Counted from the stretch's first letter, positions 9,424 through 18,177 are shown. The stretch: 64,000 nt of DNA from UBA5536 sp964592595 (GCA_964592595.1 CAZQFH010000002.1:62001-126000); one strand, 5' to 3'. The notes: generated by a model from the letters alone, not told the origin. Numbers and translations: made by a program.

Positions 9424-9846
9424 TCAATTAATGGTTTTACCACTTTGCTGCAAAAGTAATATTCCAACTGCAATTAAGACCACAGGCCAAAGATCCAACA
9501 CATTAAATCTTGGTATAAAAGCCGTTATGAGGAATAAAGCACCAATGCTTATCAGTGTTAGTCCAATAACAAGCTGTCCTTTGCCTTTTCCATCATTAAC
9601 AGCCGTTACATCTTGGTTATCTGGGCTTTCAGACACAAAAACTTCGCCATCAACTGGTGCTTCGGGAAGCACGATCCACAGCACAATATAAGCAATCACA
9701 CCGCCCAAAGCGAATACAGCCAGAAAAACAAAAATCAATCGTACAATTGTGGTATCCATCTTAAAGTGCCTGGCAAGACCGGCACATACACCAGCAATAA
9801 CCTTGGATGAACTAAGTCGGTAAAGTCCGTTCGGTTGATTTTCCAT
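9424..9846 (-). CDS. pspC: PspC-domain membrane protein
   Basis: A 140-residue protein. The PspC domain occupies residues 6-67 (LYRLSSSKVIAGVCAGLARHF followed by a transmembrane helix containing GGVIAYIVLWIVLPEAP). An acidic linker (70-90) and a C-terminal hydrophobic hairpin (about 93-135; GLTLISIGALFLITAF, WPVVLIAVGILLL) follow; the latter resembles the DUF5668 helices of the next gene. PspC proteins sense or counter membrane stress. It is upstream of the LiaF-like gene and probably in the same transcript. Confidence 0.85.
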   Translation of the reverse strand: MENQPNGLYRLSSSKVIAGVCAGLARHFKMDTTIVRLIFVFLAVFALGGVIAYIVLWIVLPEAPVDGEVFVSESPDNQDVTAVNDGKGKGQLVIGLTLISIGALFLITAFIPRFNVLDLWPVVLIAVGILLLQQSGKTIN

Positions 9847-10225
9847 AGCCAGAAAAATTTAAAAATTATGTTTTAAGATTTATTTTTCATCTAACAAATT
9901 TCGTTTTTTTATTTATAGTAACACACATTTGTGAAAAAATAAACACTAAAATTATTTAAAAGATTGTATAAATTAAGCATTTAGCACAAATAAAAGCCGG
10001 CTATGAAAAAGATTTTTGTATTTTTACGTTCCTTTTTCACGCACGGTTTGAAACTGTTGATTTTAGAAAAGCAACATTTTTGAAGAGATCAAAAAAAGGC
10101 CGAAAGCGCTAAGAAAGCATTAGTTTAATAAATTGATGGCCAATAATTTGCAAGCGGGAAAAGAAAAAAAATCAAAGGGATCGCAAAAGGAAATTATTTA
10201 TTCATTAAAAGAAAATAAAATAAAC
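9847..10225. other. Divergent intergenic region, no gene seen
   Basis: This AT-rich stretch of 379 nt separates pspC (minus) from icd (plus) and must hold both promoters. An in-frame run from TTG at 10133 would add 31 Lys-rich residues to IDH but has no homology to the family and is not taken as coding. TATTTTTA at about 10018 approaches a -7 box but is not exact. No RNA gene or terminator hairpin was recognised. Confidence 0.5.
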
Positions 10226-11464
10226 ATGACAAAAATCAAAGTTGCCCATCCTGTTGTTGAACTCGATGGAGACGAAATGACGCGAGTCATCTGGTCATTT
10301 ATCAAAGAAAAGCTAATACTCCCCTACCTTGATTTGGATATCAAATATTACAATTTAGGCATGGAACACCGAGATGCCACGAATGATCAGGTAACTGTTG
10401 ATGCTGCCGAGGCAATCAAAAAGTATAATGTAGGGATAAAATGCGCTACCATAACGCCAGACGAAAAACGCGTTGAAGAGTTTAAGCTCAAGGCAATGTA
10501 CCGTTCTCCGAATGGAACCATCAGAAATATTTTAGGCGGAACTGTTTTTCGCGAACCGATTCTTATCAATAATATTCCAAGACTGGTTCCTGGCTGGAAA
10601 GACCCCATTGTTATTGGCCGCCATGCATTTGGCGATCAATACAAAGCCACGGACTTTCTGACCAAAGGCAAGGGCAAACTCACCATCACTTATACACCTG
10701 ATGATGGTAGTAAACCACAGGAATTTAATGTGTATGATTATGAGGGTGATGGTGTTGCCATGGCCATGTATAACACTGACGAGTCTATCCGTGGATTTGC
10801 ACATTCATGCTTTAATATGGCTTTACAAAAAGGCTGGCCACTCTATTTATCTACAAAAAATACAATTCTCAAAAAATATGACGGACGCTTCAAAGACATT
10901 TTTGAAGAAATCTATCAAAAAGATTACAAAGCCCAATTTGAAGCCAATGGTATTATTTACGAGCATCGTCTGATTGATGATATGGTAGCTGCTGCTCTTA
11001 AATGGAGTGGAAAATTTGTTTGGGCTTGTAAAAACTACGATGGTGATGTGCAGTCAGATACACTGGCTCAGGGATTTGGCTCTTTAGGATTGATGACCAG
11101 CGTTTTGGTAACACCTGATGGCAAAACTATGGAAGCCGAAGCTGCTCACGGAACAGTTACCCGACACTATCGCGAACACCAGAAAGGTAACCCAACTTCC
11201 ACCAATCCGATTGCTTCCATTTTTGCCTGGACACGCGGACTGGCGCACAGAGGAAAACTGGATGGAAATCAGGAATTAGTTGATTTTAGTAAAAAACTTG
11301 AAGAAGTTTGCATTGAAACAGTAGAATCGGGTAAAATGACAAAAGACCTGGCTTTGCTCATTCATGGAAATGCATTAAAACCAGAGCATTACTTATACAC
11401 ACAAGACTTTTTGAATGCCATTAACGAAGGATTACAAGCTAAATTAAGCAAACAAAATACTTAA
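10226..11464 (+). CDS. icd: NADP-dependent isocitrate dehydrogenase, eukaryotic-type
   Basis: A 412-residue enzyme from the ATG at 10226; this start aligns with the N-terminus of the dimeric eukaryote-type IDH family. It oxidises isocitrate to 2-oxoglutarate and CO2. Key residues sit at almost the same positions as in human IDH1: Arg100 in SPNGTIRNILGGTVFRE, Arg132 in GRHAFGDQY, Lys211 in STKNT, and metal ligands Asp251/252 (IDDMVA) and Asp274/Asp278 (YDGDVQSD). The C-terminal EAEAAHGTVTRHYR and STNPIASIFAWTRGL blocks are also of this type. It is distinct from the E. coli-type Icd and the monomeric IDH. Citrate synthase follows by 12 nt. Confidence 0.96.
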   Translation: MTKIKVAHPVVELDGDEMTRVIWSFIKEKLILPYLDLDIKYYNLGMEHRDATNDQVTVDAAEAIKKYNVGIKCATITPDEKRVEEFKLKAMYRSPNGTIRNILGGTVFREPILINNIPRLVPGWKDPIVIGRHAFGDQYKATDFLTKGKGKLTITYTPDDGSKPQEFNVYDYEGDGVAMAMYNTDESIRGFAHSCFNMALQKGWPLYLSTKNTILKKYDGRFKDIFEEIYQKDYKAQFEANGIIYEHRLIDDMVAAALKWSGKFVWACKNYDGDVQSDTLAQGFGSLGLMTSVLVTPDGKTMEAEAAHGTVTRHYREHQKGNPTSTNPIASIFAWTRGLAHRGKLDGNQELVDFSKKLEEVCIETVESGKMTKDLALLIHGNALKPEHYLYTQDFLNAINEGLQAKLSKQNT

Positions 11465-11476
11465 AAACATTGTGCT

Positions 11477-12802
11477 ATGTCGAACCTAAAAGAAGTTTTA
11501 AGAGAGAAAATAAATGAATGGCGTCCGCGCACTCAAAGGCTGAATGATGAATTTGGCGATTTTGTTGTTGATAATATAACGATGGGTCAGATTTTGGGTG
11601 GTATGCGCGGCATAAAATGTTTAGTTACAGATATTTCCTATCTCGATCCTAAAGAAGGTATCCGCTACCGTGGTTATACCCTACCCGAAGTGTTTGAGCA
11701 ACTACCCAAAGCCAAAGGAGCCGAAATGCCCTATGTAGAGGGCTTAATTTATCTGCTGCTTACAGGCGATATGCCAAATAAATTGCAGGTTGACGATTTG
11801 ATTGACGAGTTCTCGAAACGTAGGATTTTGCCACGCTATGTATATGAAGTGATTGATGCCTGGCCATGTTGTAGTCACCCAATGGCTATCTTTAGCTCAG
11901 CAATTCTTGCTATGGCACGCGAATCTTTCTTCGCAAAAAAATACAAAGCCGGTATTAGTAAAATGGACTTGTGGGAGCCTATGTATGAAGACTCATTGAA
12001 TATGTTGGCTAAGCTACCCGAAATTGCAGCTTATATTTATGCCAAACTATACCGTGATGGTAAGCGCATCGTTGGCAATCCTGATCTCGATCTGGGTGCT
12101 AATTTTGCTCACATGATGGGCAAAGCCAAACCTTATGATGATGTTTCGCGTATGCACTTTATCATCCATGCCGATCACGAAAGCGGTAACGTGAGTGCTC
12201 ATACAGCACATTTGGTAGCAAGCTCATTATCTGATGTTTATCTCTCAACCTCAGCCATGATTAACGGCCTTGCCGGCCCACTTCACGGATTAGCAAACCA
12301 AGAAGTTTTACGTTGGCTACAAGAATTAATGGATAAAATGGGTGGCGAAACGCCTACCGAAAGCGAAATGAAACAATATGTTTGGGACACGCTTCACAGT
12401 GGGCAGGTAATTCCCGGTTTTGGACATGCTGTATTACGTAAAACTGACCCACGCTATATGATTCAGCGCGAATTTAGCCTGAAACATATCCCCGATGATC
12501 CCATCTTTAAGTATGTTGATCTGCTCTATAGAGTTGTTCCTCCAATCCTTCAAGAACAAGGAAAAGCGAAAAACCCATGGCCTAATGTTGATGCGCAATC
12601 AGGCGTAATACAATGGCACTATGGTCTGACCGAATACGACTTTTATACCGTGTTATTCGGAATTGGACGCGCTATTGGTATCACAGCAAATCTAATCTGG
12701 GACAGGGCTTTACTTTACCCATTGGAAAGACCAAAATCACTCACAACGGATATGCTCGAAGAAATTGTGGGAATCAAAAAGAAAAAAGAAGAAAAGGAAT
12801 AA
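11477..12802 (+). CDS. gltA: Citrate synthase, eukaryotic (mitochondrial)-type
   Basis: A 441-residue enzyme that condenses acetyl-CoA with oxaloacetate. Catalytic residues are His270 (GLAGPLHGLANQEVL), His317 (VIPGFGHAVLRKTDPRY) and Asp372 (NVDAQSGV); these contexts and the N-terminal MRGIKCLV...DPKEGIRYRGYTLPE block match mitochondrial citrate synthase more than bacterial GltA, which has a zinc-binding or shorter N-terminus. The extreme C-terminus is Lys/Glu-rich, with no peroxisomal-type signal expected. It lies 12 nt after icd and is followed by a strong terminator, so the two form a bicistronic TCA-cycle operon. Confidence 0.96.
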   Translation: MSNLKEVLREKINEWRPRTQRLNDEFGDFVVDNITMGQILGGMRGIKCLVTDISYLDPKEGIRYRGYTLPEVFEQLPKAKGAEMPYVEGLIYLLLTGDMPNKLQVDDLIDEFSKRRILPRYVYEVIDAWPCCSHPMAIFSSAILAMARESFFAKKYKAGISKMDLWEPMYEDSLNMLAKLPEIAAYIYAKLYRDGKRIVGNPDLDLGANFAHMMGKAKPYDDVSRMHFIIHADHESGNVSAHTAHLVASSLSDVYLSTSAMINGLAGPLHGLANQEVLRWLQELMDKMGGETPTESEMKQYVWDTLHSGQVIPGFGHAVLRKTDPRYMIQREFSLKHIPDDPIFKYVDLLYRVVPPILQEQGKAKNPWPNVDAQSGVIQWHYGLTEYDFYTVLFGIGRAIGITANLIWDRALLYPLERPKSLTTDMLEEIVGIKKKKEEKE

Positions 12803-12820
12803 TCCTGAGCAAAAATTTTT

Positions 12821-12866
12821 AAGCTGAGAGTTGTGCTGAAATATCTCCACAGCTTTCGGCTTTTTT
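12821..12866 (+). terminator. Intrinsic terminator of the icd-gltA operon
   Basis: A 15-bp stem (12821-12835 with 12848-12862, containing three G-U pairs) closes a 12-nt loop and runs into a T tract (12861-12866). It begins 18 nt after the citrate synthase stop. Confidence 0.8.
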
Positions 12867-12882
12867 AAATTAACTAACTACA

Positions 12883-13293
12883 ATGGTCACGCACAAAACC
12901 ATTCAACTTCCGCCTTTCAAAAGGGGCATACATCTCATTTCAAAATTTTTAACAATTGAGTTGACGAGTTTACCAGCCAATGGTTTACTACATATTTTCA
13001 TTAAACATACCTCAGCAGGATTGCTAATCAATGAAAATGCAGATCCTGATGTAAGATCCGATTTGGAAGCCTTTCTGGACAAAATGGTTCCGGAAAACGA
13101 GCCCTATTTCAAACATATTCTGGAAGGCCCTGATGATATGCCTGCACACATTAAAAATATGTTTACCGGAAATAGTTTGTCTATACCAATCATTGCCGGA
13201 AGATTGGGATTAGGCACGTGGCAGGGAATTTACCTTTGTGAATTCAGGAATCAAAGCAGCAGTCGTCAAATAGTTATTTCTATTATCAGTTAG
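12883..13293 (+). CDS. yjbQ: YjbQ/UPF0047 family protein
   Basis: A 136-residue single-domain protein covering the whole UPF0047 family. The signature HTSAGLLINENADPD (about residues 47-61) and the C-terminal GRLGLGTWQGIYLCEFR block are intact, including the conserved histidines that bind a metal or phosphate. Family members have been reported to have weak thiamin-phosphate synthase activity, but the physiological role is unsettled. It follows the citrate synthase terminator by about 16 nt and is probably transcribed on its own. Confidence 0.9.
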   Translation: MVTHKTIQLPPFKRGIHLISKFLTIELTSLPANGLLHIFIKHTSAGLLINENADPDVRSDLEAFLDKMVPENEPYFKHILEGPDDMPAHIKNMFTGNSLSIPIIAGRLGLGTWQGIYLCEFRNQSSSRQIVISIIS

Positions 13294-13320
13294 ATTGGTT
13301 AGAAAATTCGAGAAAAATAA

Positions 13321-13341
13321 AGATTTGGTATAACCGAATCT
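13321..13341. terminator. Hairpin between convergent yjbQ and lipoprotein genes
   Basis: Stem AGATTTGGT (13321-13329) pairs with ACCGAATCT (13333-13341), one G-U pair, 3-nt loop. On the minus strand a T-rich run follows (TTTATTTTTC), fitting a terminator for the 13354-13692 gene. Confidence 0.5.
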
Positions 13342-13353
13342 CAGGCAGGCATT

Positions 13354-13692
13354 TTATTCAATTCCTTCAAAGATTAAATCCAGTACTTCATTCTTTTGGA
13401 GCTTAACGATACTTTCAAACTTTTCCACTCTACCCGTGTTCACCTCACTTATCTTTATCTCGTGAGCCTCGTTTGCTTTAATTGGCACCATGATAAAAGC
13501 ATTTGCCGGAATTGTTCCGAAATAACGTTCCAAAGCCATACTATCAGCAACAGGTCTTACAAATACCGCATGGGGTTGAGCGGTTTCATTAATCAACTTA
13601 ACCCGACCAACATCAATGTCTAACTCACTTTTTGCACAAGAGCCAAACCCAATTAAGATCAATAAGAAATATATAACAAATTGTAGTCGCAT
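13354..13692 (-). CDS. Small hypothetical lipoprotein
   Basis: A 112-residue protein with a lipoprotein signal (LLILIGFGSC, Cys19). The mature part is one short beta-rich domain with no recognised motif (VKLINETAQPHAVFVRPV, then IPANAFIMVPI). It lies between the yjbQ terminator and a regulatory-protein gene and is transcribed away from the latter region. Function unknown; a periplasmic beta-sandwich is a guess from the strand pattern. Confidence 0.65.
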   Translation of the reverse strand: MRLQFVIYFLLILIGFGSCAKSELDIDVGRVKLINETAQPHAVFVRPVADSMALERYFGTIPANAFIMVPIKANEAHEIKISEVNTGRVEKFESIVKLQKNEVLDLIFEGIE

Positions 13693-13834
13693 TCAACTTT
13701 TTGTTTCTTAGCTAAACAAAAGCTGTGCCAAGTTAACTTTTATTAGTTATATCATTCATTATATGATATTTACACGATAAACCATTTCTGGAATAATTCC
13801 AATTTCAGGAATAATGAGCTACAATTAACACATT

Positions 13835-15040
13835 CTAAAGCGTGACAATAATAGCTAATTGGGCCTCTTCATACCTCCAATTTAGGGCGAACTGGCATTG
13901 ATCAAACAAGTTTTGTGCAAAAGCGATTTTGTCATATTTATAACGCGTAATTAACGCTATTATCTGCCACCAGCTTAATTCATTGATCGAAACAAATCTT
14001 TGAATCGATTCTAATGGTTTAAAGCGGATATGAATACGCTTTGCTCCATCCAAATTAAAAAATTCAACAAGAACAGACTGGTTATGATTTGCAATTGTAA
14101 TAACCCATGCTAATAATTGATCTATTACCAATTGCATGGTTGCAAGATTTTGATAAAAATAAAATGGCGAATCAGGGAGTTTCAATTTGAGGTTATTCCT
14201 GTTGAGCTCCATATACTTTTCCAATGAAGCATCTTCGAACATTTTTTTGCAATCAATGCGTTTAAAAACCATATCCGTCTGATAAACTTCCGCTTGATTT
14301 GTTCTTATCATATCATTGATAACCAAATCAATACGACCTACAGCATGTATCAGAATAGAGAGGTATTCTTTCGACTCTTCTGACATGAGGTTATCTGAAG
14401 AAATCATTTCAGCCATACTTCTGACGCTGGTCAATGGATTCTTCAGGCCATGAATAATTATACTTAAAAGTTGTTTTTTTTGTTTATTTAACTCTTCCAG
14501 GCTCTCATTCTGTGATTCGAGCGTTGATTTTTGACCTTTAATGGCCTCATGTTGCTTTTCAATTTCCTGTTTTTGCTTGCTAATCTTTATATAGCTTTTA
14601 GAAAGTTTTTCTTCCAGTTCGTTCATTTCACGCATGCGCTTAATTTGCAACTGAAGCATTCCCATCAAAAGCTCAGGATAAGCTTTTAAAAAGATCATCA
14701 AGGCAGACCTATCCAAAACGAGTACCACACAATGTTTTTCGGTTGTTACTGAAGCTGAGCGACTCTCCGTATCAAAAAGCGCATACTCTCCAAAAACCTC
14801 ACCAGCCTTAAGTCGTGCAATCACATGGTTGCCATCATGCACACGCACTTCTCCTTCGGCAAGTATATACATGTTTTCACCTTGATCCCCTTTTTTGAAA
14901 AGCAATTCCTGAGCCCTGGTTTTGTGTTCTTCTAGCAAACTTGCTAATTCATTTAAGGCTTCAGAACTTAAGGCACTAAAAACAGCTATTTTACTTAGCA
15001 GCTCTGCGCGTTTAGCTGTTTCGATCAACATTTCATCCAT
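13835..15040 (-). CDS. Cyclic-nucleotide-binding domain / HisKA-like protein with degenerate ATPase region
   Basis: A 401-residue cytoplasmic protein. Residues 15-135 form a cNMP-binding/CRP-type domain (FKKGDQGENMYILAEGEVRV, then GEVFGEYALF). A coiled coil (about 138-190) leads into a HisKA-like segment with His197 in SIIIHGLKNPLTSVRSM. The residue after the His is Gly rather than the usual Asp/Glu. The C-terminal part (about 250-401) has the length of a kinase ATPase domain, but no DxGxG or GxGL box is visible and the N-box reads LVIDQLLAWVIT without its Asn. It probably cannot autophosphorylate and may be a second-messenger-responsive scaffold. No response regulator is adjacent. Confidence 0.82.
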   Translation of the reverse strand: MDEMLIETAKRAELLSKIAVFSALSSEALNELASLLEEHKTRAQELLFKKGDQGENMYILAEGEVRVHDGNHVIARLKAGEVFGEYALFDTESRSASVTTEKHCVVLVLDRSALMIFLKAYPELLMGMLQLQIKRMREMNELEEKLSKSYIKISKQKQEIEKQHEAIKGQKSTLESQNESLEELNKQKKQLLSIIIHGLKNPLTSVRSMAEMISSDNLMSEESKEYLSILIHAVGRIDLVINDMIRTNQAEVYQTDMVFKRIDCKKMFEDASLEKYMELNRNNLKLKLPDSPFYFYQNLATMQLVIDQLLAWVITIANHNQSVLVEFFNLDGAKRIHIRFKPLESIQRFVSINELSWWQIIALITRYKYDKIAFAQNLFDQCQFALNWRYEEAQLAIIVTL

Positions 15041-15145
15041 GAGTTGTGCTGATTGGTTTTAGAAAATGTAAAACTACTATTTCTCAATCTTCCTCGCAAT
15101 TTTTTTACAGCATTCAAGGCATAAGGTCAATTTCACAAACTTTAC

Positions 15146-15160
15146 AGCACAAATTGTGCT
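15146..15160. repeat. 15-nt palindrome, possible operator
   Basis: AGCACAA-A-TTGTGCT is a palindrome with 7-nt arms and one central base. It lies just after the acpH stop and about 105 nt upstream of the cNMP-binding gene. It could be a protein-binding site or a short transcript hairpin; no protein is assigned. Confidence 0.35.
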
Positions 15161-15165
15161 TCAAA

Positions 15166-15765
15166 TTATGAGAACCCATTTTTAAGGTTTGCCAAAACCC
15201 GTGCACTTTCTTTTTCAAGATCAGGAAAAAACAATCTAAAATCATCCTCAAAATCCCGATAATTTTCTTTCAAAAAATCAACAGCATATTCCATTCCTGA
15301 ATCGAAACGTGTGCGACGCGACATACCATTAAAAACGCGCTGCAAATCATACAAATTGGCATATCCGGTAAGCCAGTTTTGCGCTATCATCCAAGGAAGA
15401 ATGCGTTTGGATCGGGGTGGCAAATTCGAGAAATTTTTGATCAGCACTTTATAAACTCCTGCTGAAAAAGCAGACAATTCCATCGAGCTGTAATCTGTCC
15501 AATTCACAGCCAAAAAATGGTCAAAATAAATATCAACTATCACGGGAGAAAACTTCAAAAAAACCGGTTGAAGCCGTGCGACACTGTTTCTTACCACTTC
15601 ATGCTGATCAGTATAAGTGTCGATGGCCCTGTGTAAAAAAACACCAGTTCTGATTCCGCCATTGTATTGATCGAACATCTTACCCTTGATGCTATCGGCA
15701 ACGAAATTTCCGATAAGAATGTGAGGGTCATCACCAGACAGAAATGCATGAGCTAAAAAATTCAC
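15166..15765 (-). CDS. acpH: Acyl-carrier-protein phosphodiesterase (DUF479)
   Basis: A 199-residue HD-like metal-dependent phosphodiesterase of the AcpH family, which removes 4'-phosphopantetheine from holo-ACP. The family's N-terminal MNFLAHAFLSG, the GNFVADSIKG block, the FLHRAIDTYTDQH block and YFDHFLAVNW are all present. The gene starts with GTG (15763-15765): the conserved MNFLAH begins exactly there and no in-frame ATG lies upstream. A TAnnTTTG box 20 nt upstream supports this start. Confidence 0.88.
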   Translation of the reverse strand: MNFLAHAFLSGDDPHILIGNFVADSIKGKMFDQYNGGIRTGVFLHRAIDTYTDQHEVVRNSVARLQPVFLKFSPVIVDIYFDHFLAVNWTDYSSMELSAFSAGVYKVLIKNFSNLPPRSKRILPWMIAQNWLTGYANLYDLQRVFNGMSRRTRFDSGMEYAVDFLKENYRDFEDDFRLFFPDLEKESARVLANLKNGFS

Positions 15766-15785
15766 AAATGATTTAATCTAATGGG

Positions 15786-15793
15786 CAAAAATA
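15786..15793 (-). promoter_or_regulatory. -7 box upstream of acpH
   Basis: CAAAAATA on the plus strand is TATTTTTG on the minus strand, an exact TAnnTTTG box 20 nt before the GTG start of acpH, implying a very short leader. No -33 TTG was seen. Confidence 0.45.
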
Positions 15794-15860
15794 CGGAATA
15801 TGCCCATGTATGATCCATATGAATACTTTATTTAGAAAGGTTCTGATTTACTGCAATCGA

Positions 15861-15890
15861 TTGCAGGAACCGCTGGTTTTGTTATTTTTG
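15861..15890 (+). promoter_or_regulatory. iorA promoter (-33 TTG, -7 TATTTTTG)
   Basis: TTG (15861-15863) and TATTTTTG (15883-15890) are separated by 19 nt, matching the Bacteroidota primary-sigma consensus at both elements. The start codon is 50 nt downstream of the -7 box. Confidence 0.7.
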
Positions 15891-15940
15891 TAACAACTTA
15901 TGAAATAATTAAAAAATCTATCAATCATACACTTAACACC

Positions 15941-17557
15941 ATGCAAAAACTACTTTTACTGGGAGATGAAGCAATTGCCCAGGCTGCCATCGATGGTGGC
16001 ATGTCGGGTATTTATGCCTATCCGGGCACACCATCAACCGAAATCATGGAATATGTGCAAGCTTCAAAAGCTGCTAAAGAAAATAATATCAGAGCCTTAT
16101 GGTCGGCAAATGAAAAAACCGCCATGGAATCAGCTTTAGGCATGTCGTATGCCGGAAAACGAGCGATGGTTTGCATGAAACATGTTGGCCTCAATGTAGC
16201 TGCCGACGCCTTCGTTAATGCTGCCATTACTGGGGCCAACGGCGGTTTGTTAGTTGTAGCTGCCGATGATCCTTCGATGCATTCAAGTCAAAACGAACAA
16301 GACTCTAGGTTCTATGGTAAGTTTTCATTTATTCCCATCCTGGAACCTTCCAATCAGCAGGAAGCTTATGATATGACACGCTATGCCTTTGAGCTTTCGG
16401 AAAGGATGCGTATTCCGGTTTTGCTTAGGATAACAACCCGACTGGCTCACTCCCGCACTGGTGTTGAATGCGGTGAAGCAGGGCCACAAAATGAGCTGAA
16501 ACTACCCGATAATCTGCGTCAGTTTGTGCTGCTGCCTTCAATTGCCCGCAAGCAATACCGCGAATTATTGGGCAAGCAGGAACAGCTGGAAGCAGCATCT
16601 GCTGAAAGTGGATACAATCGCATCATCGAAGGTTCTGATAAAAGCCTTGGAATTATTGCTTGTGGACTGGCAAACAATTACTTACTCGAAAACTTTACCG
16701 ACAGCAAGCTTGAAAATCCTGTATTAAAAGTCGGACAGTATCCGATACCTCTCGACCTGGTGAATGAACTTTACGGCAGCTGCGAAGAAATTTTAGTATT
16801 GGAAGACGGCTATCCCATCATTGAAGAACTCCTGCGCGGGATGCTCAACAAAGGCAAGACAATTAAGGGCAGGCTCGACGGCACTTTGCCTCGTGATGGA
16901 GAATTAAACCCCGTGATAGTTGGAAATGCCCTTGGAATAAAACATGATCAAGGAACAGCTGTTCCTGAAATCGTAAAAACCCGCCCTCCAAAACTTTGTG
17001 ATGGATGCTCACACAACGATGCGTTTTTAGCTTTAAATGAAGCCCTTAGTGATTATGGACGAGGCCGCGTCTTTAGCGATATTGGTTGCTATACCCTCAG
17101 CGCACTCGAACCTCTGGAAGCTATCAACAGCTGTGTGGATATGGGAGCCAGCATCACCATGGCTATCGGAGCTGCCGATGCAGGCCTCGTGCCAGCTGTG
17201 GCTGCAATTGGCGACTCTACTTTTACCCACTCCGGAATGACTGGTTTATTGGATGCTGTAAATAACAACAGTCCAATCACTGTGCTTATTCTTGATAATT
17301 CAACAACAGGAATGACAGGTGGACAAACATCATCAGCGTTCGGAAAAATTGATACTATCGTGCGTGGATTAGGTGTTCCGGAAGAGCACATTCGTGTGCT
17401 AAAACCCTTACATAAGTATCATGAAGAAAATACGGCGATCATTAAAGAAGAACTTGCCTATCAAGGTGTTTCGGTGATTATTCCACGCAGAGAGTGTATC
17501 CAAACGCTCAACCGCCGCATGCGTCAGAAAGCTAAGGCCAAAGCCATGATTATTTAA
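15941..17557 (+). CDS. iorA: Indolepyruvate:ferredoxin oxidoreductase, alpha subunit
   Basis: A 538-residue thiamine-diphosphate enzyme subunit that, with IorB, converts aryl pyruvates (from Trp, Phe, Tyr transamination) and CoA to aryl-acetyl-CoA, CO2 and reduced ferredoxin. The N-terminal pyrimidine-binding domain (1-180; GIYAYPGTPSTEIMEY) and the C-terminal pyrophosphate-binding domain (about 350-500) are present, with CDGC at 353-356 and the ThDP/Mg motif starting GDSTFTHSG at 424 and ending at LDNSTTGMTGG. The C-terminal 4Fe-4S ferredoxin domain of archaeal IorA is missing; the protein ends in a basic tail. iorB follows after 19 nt. Confidence 0.93.
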   Translation: MQKLLLLGDEAIAQAAIDGGMSGIYAYPGTPSTEIMEYVQASKAAKENNIRALWSANEKTAMESALGMSYAGKRAMVCMKHVGLNVAADAFVNAAITGANGGLLVVAADDPSMHSSQNEQDSRFYGKFSFIPILEPSNQQEAYDMTRYAFELSERMRIPVLLRITTRLAHSRTGVECGEAGPQNELKLPDNLRQFVLLPSIARKQYRELLGKQEQLEAASAESGYNRIIEGSDKSLGIIACGLANNYLLENFTDSKLENPVLKVGQYPIPLDLVNELYGSCEEILVLEDGYPIIEELLRGMLNKGKTIKGRLDGTLPRDGELNPVIVGNALGIKHDQGTAVPEIVKTRPPKLCDGCSHNDAFLALNEALSDYGRGRVFSDIGCYTLSALEPLEAINSCVDMGASITMAIGAADAGLVPAVAAIGDSTFTHSGMTGLLDAVNNNSPITVLILDNSTTGMTGGQTSSAFGKIDTIVRGLGVPEEHIRVLKPLHKYHEENTAIIKEELAYQGVSVIIPRRECIQTLNRRMRQKAKAKAMII

Positions 17558-17576
17558 CCCAAAAAATTTAAAAACG

Positions 17577-18158
17577 ATGAAAAAAGATATCATTCTGGCA
17601 GGAGTTGGAGGCCAGGGAATTTTAAGTATCGCCGCCTGTATCGGCATGGCTGCTCTTGAAGAATCGCTCTACCTGAAACAAGCTGAAGTGCATGGCATGA
17701 GTCAAAGAGGAGGTGCTGTGCAATCGAACCTGCGGTATTCATCCGATCCAATAGCATCTGATCTCATTCCAGAGGGCAATGCAGATATAATTCTGGCTGT
17801 TGAACCGATGGAATCCTTGCGCTATCTGCCCATGCTCAATAAAAACGGATGGATAATCACCAGCATAAATCCTTTTAACAACATTAATGATTATCCTGAA
17901 ACTGAAAAAATAATGAAGGAAATATGGAAGCAACCAAATTATATCACACTGGATGCCAATGCTATGGCTAAGGATTGTGGCAGTATCAAGGCTGCAAATA
18001 TGGTTGTTTTAGGTGCTGCTACACCATTTTTGGGGCTAAAGCCATCAAGCATCGAAAGTGCCGTTAAAGCTATCTTCGGAAGTAAGGGGGAAGAAATTAT
18101 ACAGCTTAACCTCAAAGCAATTCAAGCCGGGCGCGAACATGCCCTTAAACAGTTATAA
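17577..18158 (+). CDS. iorB: Indolepyruvate:ferredoxin oxidoreductase, beta subunit
   Basis: A 193-residue gamma-type subunit of the 2-oxoacid:ferredoxin oxidoreductase family. The N-terminal GVGGQGILSIAACIG glycine loop and the EVHGMSQRGGAVQSNLRYS block, which contacts the cofactor and CoA, are intact. It completes the IorAB enzyme encoded just upstream, and the operon ends at a hairpin about 20 nt after its stop. Confidence 0.93.
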   Translation: MKKDIILAGVGGQGILSIAACIGMAALEESLYLKQAEVHGMSQRGGAVQSNLRYSSDPIASDLIPEGNADIILAVEPMESLRYLPMLNKNGWIITSINPFNNINDYPETEKIMKEIWKQPNYITLDANAMAKDCGSIKAANMVVLGAATPFLGLKPSSIESAVKAIFGSKGEEIIQLNLKAIQAGREHALKQL

Positions 18159-18177
18159 AACAGTTTTTTATATCTAA

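Noticed and set aside
10133..10225. N-terminal extension of IDH from TTG
   Set aside because: Lys-rich residues with no family homology; the ATG at 10226 matches the family N-terminus.
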